From Paenibacillus lignilyticus (GTDB lineage Bacteria > Bacillota > Bacilli > Paenibacillales > Paenibacillaceae), in NCBI RefSeq assembly GCF_017942085.1, contig NZ_JAGKSP010000005.1, forward strand, positions 186,001-250,000: a DNA stretch of 64,000 nt, read 5' to 3'. Under the pieces are notes generated by a model. The model made no database searches and was not told the DNA's origin. It saw only the letters and a list, made by a program, of their open reading frames with translations. The position numbers and the translations under genes are program-made. Shown here in pieces: positions 8,493 through 16,985 of the stretch. How positions within the stretch are numbered: position 1 is the first letter of the stretch; every line of letters begins with the position of its first letter.

Positions 8493-9449
8493 TTATAGCC
8501 TCGTAACCGTCACTCGCGGAACCAGAATCGCTACATCCGCTATATTCACTTGCCCGGTGCCGGGAGTCATTGCGTTAGCGGTGCCGACGGCGACGGCGAA
8601 CTGCAGTGCGGCCGATATGGCCATGCCGCGTGAGCATGCGACGGTCCAGCCGGCGACAAAGGAATCGCCGCACCCGACCGTGTTCACGGGTTGGATGGTC
8701 GGAGGGATCGCCAGCCACAGCTGGCCGTCCGGTGTAGCGGCTAGGCAACCATCAGCGCCAAGAGAAACAATCAAGGTTTGAACGCCGTACTCGCCGAGCC
8801 GAACTGCCGCTAGGCGAACGGCCTCATAATCGCGCGGATCGGAGCCGCACCACTGGCGAAATTCATCCTCGTTTGGCTTTACCGTATGAGGACCGCTTTG
8901 TACGCCAAGCCCCAACGCTTTGCCGCTCGTGTCCAGCACAACATTCGCGCCAGCCAGCTTGGCTTCTGTAATTAGCTGCGCGTAGAAGGGATCTCCCAGC
9001 CCGCGCGGCAAACTGCCGGATAGCGTCAGCCATCGGCCGGGCACACATAAGCTTCGCCATAGCGCAATAAATTGCTCTTTCTCCTCAAGCGATATAACAG
9101 GCCCGGGTTCTAACAACTCGGTCGTACGGCGACCGCCTTCATCGATGATATTCAAGCAGATGCGCGACTCTTGCTCGATTATAATCATCTGATGCTCAAG
9201 GCCGATCTCCTGCAATTTGTTCCTGATCCACGAGCCGTTGCTTCCTCCGGCAAATCCGGTCGCCATTACCGGCGCACCGAGCGATTTCGCCGCTCGCGCG
9301 ACATTCAACCCTTTTCCTCCGGCCGTTGCATCCACACTCGAGATCCGATTTACCACTCCAAGATGCACAGCAGGGAGGACCAATTGTTTATCGATTGCTG
9401 TATTCAAGGAGGCACACACAATCGGAAGTCCATTTAACCCTTCCGTCAT
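8493..9449 (-). CDS. 1-phosphofructokinase/tagatose-6-phosphate kinase family protein (PfkB)
   Basis: 318 residues. PfkB fold kinase of the FruK/LacC subgroup: N-terminal TAGGKGLNVARAAKSLG substrate signature, KPNEDEFRQW, and the C-terminal NTVGCGDSFVAGWTV motif with the catalytic Asp. The start is the ATG at 9447-9449, which overlaps the stop of the upstream kinase gene as ATGA and has AAAGGA upstream. Two PfkB kinases in tandem with a DUF4091 protein suggest phosphorylation of a released sugar; which sugar is not visible. Confidence 0.85.
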   Translation of the reverse strand: MTEGLNGLPIVCASLNTAIDKQLVLPAVHLGVVNRISSVDATAGGKGLNVARAAKSLGAPVMATGFAGGSNGSWIRNKLQEIGLEHQMIIIEQESRICLNIIDEGGRRTTELLEPGPVISLEEKEQFIALWRSLCVPGRWLTLSGSLPRGLGDPFYAQLITEAKLAGANVVLDTSGKALGLGVQSGPHTVKPNEDEFRQWCGSDPRDYEAVRLAAVRLGEYGVQTLIVSLGADGCLAATPDGQLWLAIPPTIQPVNTVGCGDSFVAGWTVACSRGMAISAALQFAVAVGTANAMTPGTGQVNIADVAILVPRVTVTRL

Positions 9450-10393
9450 ATCGGCTGCAATCCTTTCGGCCACAGCTTCAACAATCCCTCTCGAGAAACC
9501 GTACCGGCTCCGCCAATCGCAAGTGTGGATAGTGCCCCGCAAGCATTAGCAAACGTGAGTGCTCCGGAATCGGTTTTGCCTTCGAGTTTGGCCGTAATAA
9601 ACCCGGCATTGAACGAGTCGCCGGCACCTGTTGTATCCACCGGATTCACGGAGAAGGAAGGAGCAAACTCGACCAGCCCGTCCGGGTATACGGCCAGAGC
9701 GCCTTTGCTTCCGCATTTCACCACGACTGCACCACGAACTTCCGGTAAGCAGGCCGGCAATCCTTCGACCGTATCCACTTCAAATATCCGCATCGCTTCC
9801 TCATCGCTGGGGATGAACCAATCCGTCAAAGCAAGCAGTGATCGTACCCGTTCACGATCCCAGTTCTCAGTCGGATCCCATCCGGAATCGAAGGAAGTCG
9901 TGAGGCCATACGACTTAGCCTGCTTAAACATTTCTGTCCAATGAAGCCTCATCTGATTTTGCAGGAAATACGAGCCAAAATGGACATGCGCAGCTCCGCA
10001 AAAAAGCTCATTCGGTATCATCTCAGGCGATACAGCACCTATTGCCCCCATATAAGTGAGAAGGGAGCGATCTCTGCCATCGGATAGAGAAAGCGTAACT
10101 CCGGTGCGCACGTTGCCGTCCATTACGACATGCGTAACATCAACGCCAAGCCGCGCTAATTCCTTCACGCAGAATCGGCCGAACTCGTCCTCGCCGACAA
10201 TGGAAACAAAAGAAACGTCCACGCCTAATCCAGCCAAGCCGGCCGCTGTTATAGCGGAAGACGAGCCTAACGCAAGGCGAAAATCCCGAATCAGCTTCTC
10301 GCGATTCGGCTCAGGCCGAATATCTGAATCGGCGAAGATCAAATCCACATTCAACTCACCAATGACAACGACTTTCCCCGCGTTAGATGACAT
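9446..10393 (-). CDS. PfkB family carbohydrate kinase (ribokinase-like)
   Basis: 315 residues. N-terminal VVVIGELNVDLIFADSD, the glycine-rich LALGSSSAITAAGLAGLG, and the C-terminal VDTTGAGDSFNAGFI anion-hole/catalytic Asp motif are all present. Chosen start: ATG at 10391-10393 behind GGGGG (about 7 bases); an in-frame ATG two codons upstream is possible. Overlaps the next kinase by 4 bases and lies 60 bases downstream of the DUF4091 gene, so the three form one minus-strand operon. Substrate specificity (fructose, KDG, ribose type) cannot be settled by eye. Confidence 0.85.
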   Translation of the reverse strand: MSSNAGKVVVIGELNVDLIFADSDIRPEPNREKLIRDFRLALGSSSAITAAGLAGLGVDVSFVSIVGEDEFGRFCVKELARLGVDVTHVVMDGNVRTGVTLSLSDGRDRSLLTYMGAIGAVSPEMIPNELFCGAAHVHFGSYFLQNQMRLHWTEMFKQAKSYGLTTSFDSGWDPTENWDRERVRSLLALTDWFIPSDEEAMRIFEVDTVEGLPACLPEVRGAVVVKCGSKGALAVYPDGLVEFAPSFSVNPVDTTGAGDSFNAGFITAKLEGKTDSGALTFANACGALSTLAIGGAGTVSREGLLKLWPKGLQPI

Positions 10394-10453
10394 GCACATC
10401 CCCCGTTTCAATTAGGTACAAAGCAGTTTCCTCTCTTTTTACACATTCCCAGT

Positions 10454-12220
10454 TCATTTCACCTCAACGGCCGAGGACACGATCAGCTCTGCCACGCTCC
10501 TCCGGTAGCTGTCCCAGTCGCTCCCGATTGACGACCATGAAGCCTGCCCATCTGCAATCGTTTCATGCATCCCGGTCGGAACGGCATCTTTGGCGATAGC
10601 ATCCGCCTCTGCACGGCTGCCGCCCATCGAAGCAAGCCATAAATATTCATAATCCTGGATGCCGCGGCGGAGATTCTTCATCCGAATCGAGCTGATCGGG
10701 CCGTTGATTCCTCGGTCCTGCTCGCGGAAGAAGGGATCGCGACCGGGATAGAATAATAGGCCGTCTCCATTGCCGAAATGGACACCATCCTCGCCGTAAT
10801 AGGCGGCTTCATCTTTGGCTACATACATGAACGTAACCGGATATTGAAACACATTCTGATTCCAGCGACCGCGAGGACCTTGATGGTTGTGACGCCAGTG
10901 CGTGCCATGCCAGATGAAATACCCTTCAATGCCGTATCGCCAGCGCAGCCAAGCATTCACGCGCATATCGACTGCCTCAGATTCCAGAATGATCGACCCG
11001 TGATAGGGACGATAGCCATTGTAGAACCATAATCTATCACCGGTTTCTGCACACTTTTGAACGGAAATCGGATCCACTGTATGTGCGCACCAAATGTCGA
11101 TGGCGCCCTTGATTTCTGGCGTGAACTTGCGTGTCGTTAAGAGTGGAAGTTTGCTTCCGGAACCTTCCGAGGCATGGATGATAGCTGCTTGCGCATTAAT
11201 CCATTCGTACTTTGCCGGGAGCGGCTCATCAATCAAATAGCAGAAGTAAACACCGGGCCAATGCATACTTTCAAAATAATCCACCCACTTGTCCGCTTCG
11301 CGCTGAATCTCCGCCGGTTCGCTTCCGAGCACTTTACCTCCGTACATCCCGATTGGAAATACGCCTTCGCCTACATGCTCGCCCGGGCCTTCGTAACCGT
11401 TCTCTCTGGTAAAGAACGATCCATCGAGGTAAGGCGCATATTGCTCCAGCGCCTCAGCGTCAAAAGGATTGTTGTGCACATCCGAGCCAACCAAATCGAA
11501 CCGGTGGCGATGCGCCATTCTGCGAAGCCGATCCCGAATATCGGGCGTATCCGGAAAATATTCATCCATTTCATTCGCATACACAAAGGTGACCGAATGA
11601 TTCTCGTCCGGCAGCGCAAAATCATAGAGCTGCAGCTCGACCGGCAGCTTCGCGACCAGCTCTTCGCCGCGCCGTACGGTCACCGCGCCTCGATAGATCC
11701 CCGGCTTCAACGAAGCCTCGCGCGGAACATACACATCGATCCAGAAGCCTTGGTTGCAGCGGGGCGATATGTGCACGGGTTGACCGCCAAGCCGCGGCTT
11801 GGCATCTGCGGGAATAAGCGCATCCGGAATCCAGCCGGAGCGATGAAGCGGTGGAGCGGACTCCGCATAGAACCATTGAGGCGCCGTTCCGAGATCGGGG
11901 GAGACGTATAAATAATGCTGCGTGAACACTTCGATACGCCGGCCAACGTAATTGGAGGGATCTTCATCGAGCGTAGCGGCATTTTCTATCCGGCATTCCC
12001 CGAACTCCGCATGAACAAGCTCGGACATCTCCACGTAGAGGCCGGTAACCTCTTCTCTGCCTGCTTCGACGATAACCTGGAACGCGACCGTCTCGTTCCT
12101 TGCCCCGAACAACCGAATCGTGCTGCCATCCCATACGCTGTTTCCGGTTTTATTCGGATTCTCCAAATCTTCCTTCAACACCTTCTCGCCATCATTCACG
12201 GCCCACACCGATAGCAACAT
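10454..12220 (-). CDS. DUF4091 domain protein, probable glycoside hydrolase
   Basis: 588 residues. An N-terminal beta-rich region (IRLFGARNETVAFQVIVEAG) is followed by a TIM-barrel-like middle and the DUF4091 signature at the C-terminus (RYGIEGYFIWHGTHW, then MKNLRRGIQDYEYLWLA). Similar architecture occurs in GH123-like glycosidases acting on N-acetylhexosamines. No signal peptide, so intracellular. Start ATG has AAGGAG at 10 bases. First gene of a minus-strand operon with two PfkB kinases, divergent from the Lpl transporter operon. Confidence 0.75.
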   Translation of the reverse strand: MLLSVWAVNDGEKVLKEDLENPNKTGNSVWDGSTIRLFGARNETVAFQVIVEAGREEVTGLYVEMSELVHAEFGECRIENAATLDEDPSNYVGRRIEVFTQHYLYVSPDLGTAPQWFYAESAPPLHRSGWIPDALIPADAKPRLGGQPVHISPRCNQGFWIDVYVPREASLKPGIYRGAVTVRRGEELVAKLPVELQLYDFALPDENHSVTFVYANEMDEYFPDTPDIRDRLRRMAHRHRFDLVGSDVHNNPFDAEALEQYAPYLDGSFFTRENGYEGPGEHVGEGVFPIGMYGGKVLGSEPAEIQREADKWVDYFESMHWPGVYFCYLIDEPLPAKYEWINAQAAIIHASEGSGSKLPLLTTRKFTPEIKGAIDIWCAHTVDPISVQKCAETGDRLWFYNGYRPYHGSIILESEAVDMRVNAWLRWRYGIEGYFIWHGTHWRHNHQGPRGRWNQNVFQYPVTFMYVAKDEAAYYGEDGVHFGNGDGLLFYPGRDPFFREQDRGINGPISSIRMKNLRRGIQDYEYLWLASMGGSRAEADAIAKDAVPTGMHETIADGQASWSSIGSDWDSYRRSVAELIVSSAVEVK

Positions 12221-12332
12221 ATCAGATCAACTCCTTCTATATTAGCGCTATCCTAATTGTGCGCCTTCGAATGGCAAAGGGAAACTGTAGGAATTTCGCA
12301 TGGTTCACGAATTTACCGTATCTTTACTAGTC

Positions 12333-12395
12333 GCTTTTTTCAGTTCTTCACGAAATTAATGGGCAGCACAAAATAAATGAACTAGTGAAAAAAGC
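12333..12395. promoter_or_regulatory. Inverted repeat in the divergent control region
   Basis: GCTTTTTTCA (12333-12342) and its exact reverse complement TGAAAAAAGC (12386-12395) each lie next to a CTAGT. They sit in the 258-bp gap between the divergent DUF4091 and isomerase/transporter operons, so they could be binding sites of a shared regulator such as the AraC protein at 19949. No clear sigma-A promoter was recognised here. Confidence 0.35.
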
Positions 12396-12478
12396 AGCAA
12401 TTTTCATAGGTATCCGACATCCGTTACATTGGAATCAGCGAAAGCGAAACGATGGCGAAACAAATGGGAGGCTAGTCG

Positions 12479-13282
12479 ATGAAATTGGCATTTTCCACGC
12501 TGGGCTGTCCGACTTGGAGCTGGGAGAAAATTTTGAAAGAAGCATCCGAGCTTGGGTTCGACGGCATTGAAGTCCGCGGCATCGAAACGGAAATGACGCT
12601 TCATAAATGTACGCCGTTTCTGCCGGCAAATATCGAGCGGTCCATGAACCAACTAAAAGAACACGGCCTGGAAATCATTTGCCTGGATACGTCCTGCGTC
12701 TTTCACGATCCGGCGAAGCTCGAAGCTTCCATTGAAGAAGGGAAAGCAGCAGTGGATTTGGCGGTCAAGCTAGGCGTGCCCTACATTCGGGTATTCGGGG
12801 ATGCGATCCCGGACAAAGATGCCCGCGAAGAAACGATTGCGCAGGTTGCCAAAGGCTGGCAGGCGGTTTGCCGCCATGCGGAAGGCAAGGGAGTCTACGT
12901 ATTAATGGAGACGCACGGGGATTTCTCTAATTCTCTCACCTTGCTGGCAGTGATCGATCAAGTAGACAGCAGCGCGCTCGGCGTGCTCTGGGACATTAAC
13001 AATCCCTATAAGTACGAAAACGGGGAACCGCTTGACGTCACCTATGAACGGTTGGGACGCTACATCAAGCATACGCATATCAAAGATACGAAAGGCTCGG
13101 ACATGCACAGTCAAATTACGCTCGCCGGCGAAGGCGACGTACCGATCCGCGAATGCGTCCGGCTGCTTGCTGAGAAAGGGTACGAGGGCTGGCTGTCCTT
13201 CGAGTGGGAGAAACGATGGGTGCCGGAGATCGAAGAGCCGGAAATCGCGTTCCCGCAATTCATCCGTTATATCAAACAATAG
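12479..13282 (+). CDS. Sugar phosphate isomerase/epimerase (TIM barrel)
   Basis: 267 residues, AP-endonuclease-2-like fold. It starts MKLAFSTLGCPTWSWEKILKEASELGFDGIEVRG, typical of the group; metal-site segments are VLMETHGDF (Glu), GVLWDINNPY (Asp), IKHTHIKDTKG (His) and LSFEWEKRW (Glu). ATG preceded by GGGAGG. First gene of the transporter operon, 35 bases before the permease. Probably converts an imported sugar or keto-sugar. Confidence 0.85.
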   Translation: MKLAFSTLGCPTWSWEKILKEASELGFDGIEVRGIETEMTLHKCTPFLPANIERSMNQLKEHGLEIICLDTSCVFHDPAKLEASIEEGKAAVDLAVKLGVPYIRVFGDAIPDKDAREETIAQVAKGWQAVCRHAEGKGVYVLMETHGDFSNSLTLLAVIDQVDSSALGVLWDINNPYKYENGEPLDVTYERLGRYIKHTHIKDTKGSDMHSQITLAGEGDVPIRECVRLLAEKGYEGWLSFEWEKRWVPEIEEPEIAFPQFIRYIKQ

Positions 13283-13317
13283 ATACGATCGAAATCGAAG
13301 CAGGGAGGAGAAGCAGC

Positions 13318-14280
13318 ATGGCAACAACATCCGTGGAAGCCAGCAAAACCGTAATCAAGAGCAAAAAGGCGCCGGCCAAGTCGCTTGCCTCCCGTCTATT
13401 CCGAGAGCGCTACGGATTTCTTCTCTTGCTGCCGGGGCTGTTGTACTTCATCTGGTTCCGGTATGTCCCAATGCTGGGCAACATTATCGCCTTCGAGGAT
13501 TACAGCCCGTTTAAAGGCTTTATCGAAAGCGAATGGGTAGGGCTGAAGCATTTTAAACGCATCTTCGAGGATGCGGAAGTGATCCGGGTGCTGTGGAACA
13601 CGCTCTGGCTTTCTTTTCTGCAAATCGCCTTTGCATTCCCGGTGCCGATCGTGCTCGCTTTGATGCTGAACGAGGTTAAGAACCAAAGGGTGAAGCGGAT
13701 CATTCAATCCGTCGTCTATTTGCCTCACTTCCTGTCTTGGGTCGTCGTCGTGGGCATCGTGACGATTTTCCTGAAGACGGAAGGCATCGTCAACAAGGGG
13801 TTGAACATGGCCTTCGGCATGGAGGCGATTCCGTTTCTGCAGCAGCCGGGATGGTTTATGCCGCTCATCGTGCTCGAGGTCATCTGGAAGGAAGCGGGCT
13901 GGGGCACGATTATTTTCCTGGCTGCGTTAGCCGGCGTAAATCCGACCCTATACGAAGCGGCGATCGTGGATGGCGCGAGCAGGTGGCGTCAGCTGTGGCA
14001 TATCACGCTCCCGGCCATTCGAGGCACGATCATCATACTGTTGATTCTGCGGCTAGGCAGCGTGCTGGATTCAGGATTTACGCAAATCTTCCTCATGCTG
14101 AATCCGTTTACGATGGACGTCGGAAACGTGCTGGATACGTTCGTATACTTCAAAGGCATCCAGCAGTCGGATTTCAGCTTCGGTACGGCGGTCGGATTGT
14201 TTAAAGGGCTTATCGGCCTGGTGCTTATTCTGGCGGCCAATAAAATTGCCAAGAAGTTCGGCGAAGACGGCGTATTTTAA
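13318..14280 (+). CDS. lplB: Sugar ABC transporter permease, LplB type
   Basis: 320 residues, six predicted membrane segments. The EAA loop for ATPase contact reads YEAAIVDGASRWRQLWHITLPAI. The N-terminus (RYGFLLLLPGLLYFIWFRYVPMLGNIIAF) is typical of the LplB/YtePotype permeases of Paenibacillus and Bacillus that import oligosaccharides. ATG at 13318 has AGGGAGGAG upstream. No ATPase gene is in the cluster; such systems usually borrow a shared MsmX-type ATPase. Confidence 0.9.
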   Translation: MATTSVEASKTVIKSKKAPAKSLASRLFRERYGFLLLLPGLLYFIWFRYVPMLGNIIAFEDYSPFKGFIESEWVGLKHFKRIFEDAEVIRVLWNTLWLSFLQIAFAFPVPIVLALMLNEVKNQRVKRIIQSVVYLPHFLSWVVVVGIVTIFLKTEGIVNKGLNMAFGMEAIPFLQQPGWFMPLIVLEVIWKEAGWGTIIFLAALAGVNPTLYEAAIVDGASRWRQLWHITLPAIRGTIIILLILRLGSVLDSGFTQIFLMLNPFTMDVGNVLDTFVYFKGIQQSDFSFGTAVGLFKGLIGLVLILAANKIAKKFGEDGVF

Positions 14281-14303
14281 TCTAAGGGAGGAGCTGGCGA
14301 GCC

Positions 14304-15191
14304 ATGCCGATCAAGCGAACGTTGTCGGATCGCATAACCGATGGCATCAATTTATTGCTGCTGGTGGCGCTGTCGTTAGTGATGGTATTTCCGTTCTATT
14401 ACATTACCGCGGTTTCGTTCTCTTCCTATGAGGAGTTCATGAATACGGAGCTTCTGCTGTTCCCGAAACATTGGGTGCTCGATGCGTACCGCTTCATCTT
14501 CGACTCCAAAGAATTTATCCGGTCGATCGGCGTAACGGTGTACATTACGATCGTCGGTTCGATCGTGAGCCTGGTCCTCACGTCCACGATGGCTTTCGCG
14601 TTGACCAGAAGGCTGTGGGGACAACGGTTCTATCTGTTCCTTGTCCTGTTCACCTTCATCTTCGGCGCAGGCATGATCCCCACGTATTTGATCGTCAAAG
14701 CGACGGGGCTCATCGATTCCTACTGGTCGCTTATCATCCCGGACGCGATCAGCTCCTTTAACTTGATCGTCATGCGCCAATTCTTCTTGAGCATTCCGGA
14801 GGAGCTGAACGAAGCCGCCGTCATCGACGGCGCGAACGATTGGCAAATCTATACGCGCATCATTCTGCCGCTGTCCAAACCGGCGCTCGCCGCCTTCGGT
14901 TTATTCTACGCGGTCGGTCAATGGAACACCTACTTCACGGCCATCTTGTATTTGAACGATCCGTCCAAATGGACCGTGCAGGTCATCTTGAGGCAAATCG
15001 TCATACTCGACGACGCGGCCAACACCCTTGCGAGCGCCGCTCGCGAAGCCGCGAGATCCGCGCACTTGCCGCCGCCGGAGACGATCGGCATGGCCGCGAT
15101 CATTTTGGCGACGGTACCGATTCTGATCGTGTATCCGTTTCTGCAAAAGCATTTTGCCAAGGGGGTGATGCTGGGCTCGGTAAAAGGTTAA
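14304..15191 (+). CDS. lplC: Sugar ABC transporter permease, LplC type
   Basis: 295 residues, six membrane segments, EAA loop NEAAVIDGANDWQIYTRIILPLS. The C-terminus (IVYPFLQKHFAKGVMLGSVKG) is the usual ending of this family. 23 bases after lplB behind GGGAGGAG. Forms the channel heterodimer with LplB. Confidence 0.9.
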   Translation: MPIKRTLSDRITDGINLLLLVALSLVMVFPFYYITAVSFSSYEEFMNTELLLFPKHWVLDAYRFIFDSKEFIRSIGVTVYITIVGSIVSLVLTSTMAFALTRRLWGQRFYLFLVLFTFIFGAGMIPTYLIVKATGLIDSYWSLIIPDAISSFNLIVMRQFFLSIPEELNEAAVIDGANDWQIYTRIILPLSKPALAAFGLFYAVGQWNTYFTAILYLNDPSKWTVQVILRQIVILDDAANTLASAAREAARSAHLPPPETIGMAAIILATVPILIVYPFLQKHFAKGVMLGSVKG

Positions 15192-15258
15192 AAAGCAGGA
15201 TTGTAATTGCGTCCAGATTCGGCATACCATTAAGAGGGATACTAGGGAGGGGCTAGAC

Positions 15259-16902
15259 ATGAAAACGAAAAAGCTCGTGACGCTGTTGGCAGCCGTAAGT
15301 ATCATGACCGGGCTAACCGGATGCGGCGGCTCGAACGACAATACGAACAAACCTGCTAACACCGCTGAACAGACCGATTCCAGCAATACGCCGGCTACGA
15401 CGGCAACCGAGAACGAGCCGGCATCGACGAACCAGCAGCCTGCTGCCGAAGAAAAGAAAAATTTCGAGATCAGCACCATTCAAGGCACATGGGCCAGCCC
15501 GCTTCCTGACCCGAACGGCAACGGCGCCAAGATGATCAACGAGAAGTTCAGCATCGATCTGAAATCGCAATTCGTGCCGTATGACGAATATGCGAACAAG
15601 CTGCCGGTCGTCATGGCGGCCGGCGACCTGCCCGATATTATCGGCATGGAAGGCGTGGATGCCAACTTCGTGAAATGGTCGAAGCAAGGCGCGTTCCTTC
15701 CGCTGAACGATTATATCGACAAATACGATGCGATCAAGAACATTCCCAAGAACGTTTGGGATGCCGTGACGGTCGACGGCAAGATTTACGCGATTCCGAA
15801 TTACTTCCCTTCCAAATACGGCAAGAAGCCGATCATCCGCCAAGATTGGCTGAACAATCTCGGACTGTCGATGCCGACCACCTATGATGAACTGAAGAAA
15901 GTGGCCATCGCTTTCGCGAAGGACGATCCGGACAAGAACGGCAAGAACGATACGCTCGGCCTGGGCCTCGCCAAGTCCATCGTTTACGGCGCATGGATGG
16001 GCGCGGCGTGGGACAGCGGCTGGTATAACAAGAACGAGAATGGCCAGCTGATTCCGGGCAATATCTCCGAAGGCTTCAAGAAGCAAGTTACGCTCCTGAA
16101 CGATCTGTATAAAGAAGGCGCGATCAGCAAGGACTGGGCCGTTACGAAGTCGGCTGACGTCCGTAAAGATTTCTTCGCCGGCAAAGTCGGCATCTTCTAC
16201 GAGCAGCCTTACGATATTTCCGAAACGCGCTTCAAAACGTTGAAAGAAACGAACCCGACAGCGGAGCTTGCGATCATTCCTCCGTTTGTGCAGGAAGACG
16301 GCCAACAAGGGTTCATGGGCTTGCCGGGCTATTACGAGCTGCACAGCTTGAACGCGAAGCTGGCGGACGATCCGGAGAAAATCGACCGTATTCTTGAAAT
16401 GATCAATTACTTCATGACGTTCATTCCGGTTGATCAGCGCAACGATCAAAATCCGGAGTATGACTGGCAGTACGGCGGCGTAGGCAAAGGCTATAATATG
16501 GAGAACGGCGTAGCCCTCGGTATCGACGGCGCGTTCAGCGAAATGCCTTCGACGTATTTGGGTATCCGTTACTGGGCACCGACGGATGAAGATACGCAGC
16601 CGGCGATGGTGCTGCAGGATCCGTTCACGAAAGGGTTCGTGCAGTCGGCGGTCGATATGCTGAAGACGAAGAAAACGTATTTGGACCCGGTCAACCGCAT
16701 TCACTCCGACTTGCTGTACGCGAAAGTATCCGAACTGGATCAAGTCGTGGCCGAACATACGACCAAGATGATCGTCGGCCAGGAATCGATCAACGACTGG
16801 GATAAAATGGTGCAAGAATATTTGAACTCGGGCGGCAAGGAAATCATCGACGATGTCAATCGTCTGCTTGACGAGAACGGTATCGCGGGCGAGTGGAAAT
16901 AA
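15259..16902 (+). CDS. lplA: Extracellular sugar-binding lipoprotein, LplA type
   Basis: 547 residues. Lipoprotein signal peptide MKTKKLVTLLAAVSIMTGLTGCGG with lipobox LTGC, then a low-complexity Thr/Asn/Glu linker before the binding domain (FEISTIQGTWASPLP...). Family 1 long solute-binding protein that delivers a di- or oligosaccharide to LplB/LplC. Strong ribosome site (AGGGAGGGG) and marked preference for AAC/AAG/GGC-type codons fit high expression. Followed by a hairpin that probably limits expression of the genes downstream. Confidence 0.9.
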   Translation: MKTKKLVTLLAAVSIMTGLTGCGGSNDNTNKPANTAEQTDSSNTPATTATENEPASTNQQPAAEEKKNFEISTIQGTWASPLPDPNGNGAKMINEKFSIDLKSQFVPYDEYANKLPVVMAAGDLPDIIGMEGVDANFVKWSKQGAFLPLNDYIDKYDAIKNIPKNVWDAVTVDGKIYAIPNYFPSKYGKKPIIRQDWLNNLGLSMPTTYDELKKVAIAFAKDDPDKNGKNDTLGLGLAKSIVYGAWMGAAWDSGWYNKNENGQLIPGNISEGFKKQVTLLNDLYKEGAISKDWAVTKSADVRKDFFAGKVGIFYEQPYDISETRFKTLKETNPTAELAIIPPFVQEDGQQGFMGLPGYYELHSLNAKLADDPEKIDRILEMINYFMTFIPVDQRNDQNPEYDWQYGGVGKGYNMENGVALGIDGAFSEMPSTYLGIRYWAPTDEDTQPAMVLQDPFTKGFVQSAVDMLKTKKTYLDPVNRIHSDLLYAKVSELDQVVAEHTTKMIVGQESINDWDKMVQEYLNSGGKEIIDDVNRLLDENGIAGEWK

Positions 16903-16915
16903 GATTTCCCAATGC

Positions 16916-16944
16916 GAGGGAGAGAGGAGACTCTCTCCCTCTTT
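16916..16944 (+). terminator. Hairpin after the binding-protein gene
   Basis: 11-bp perfect arms GAGGGAGAGAG / CTCTCTCCCTC with a GAGA loop, followed by only TTTA. A weak terminator or 3' stabilising hairpin between the highly expressed lipoprotein gene and the esterase gene. Confidence 0.65.
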
Positions 16945-16985
16945 ATCGTAGGGTGGCGACAATCGAAAGGCGAAAGGAGCTGGCT

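Noticed and set aside
15313..16962. 549-residue open frame antisense to the sugar-binding lipoprotein
   Set aside because: Mirror of the high-GC, codon-biased sense gene, which has a signal peptide, ribosome site and operon context. The antisense product has no recognisable family features.
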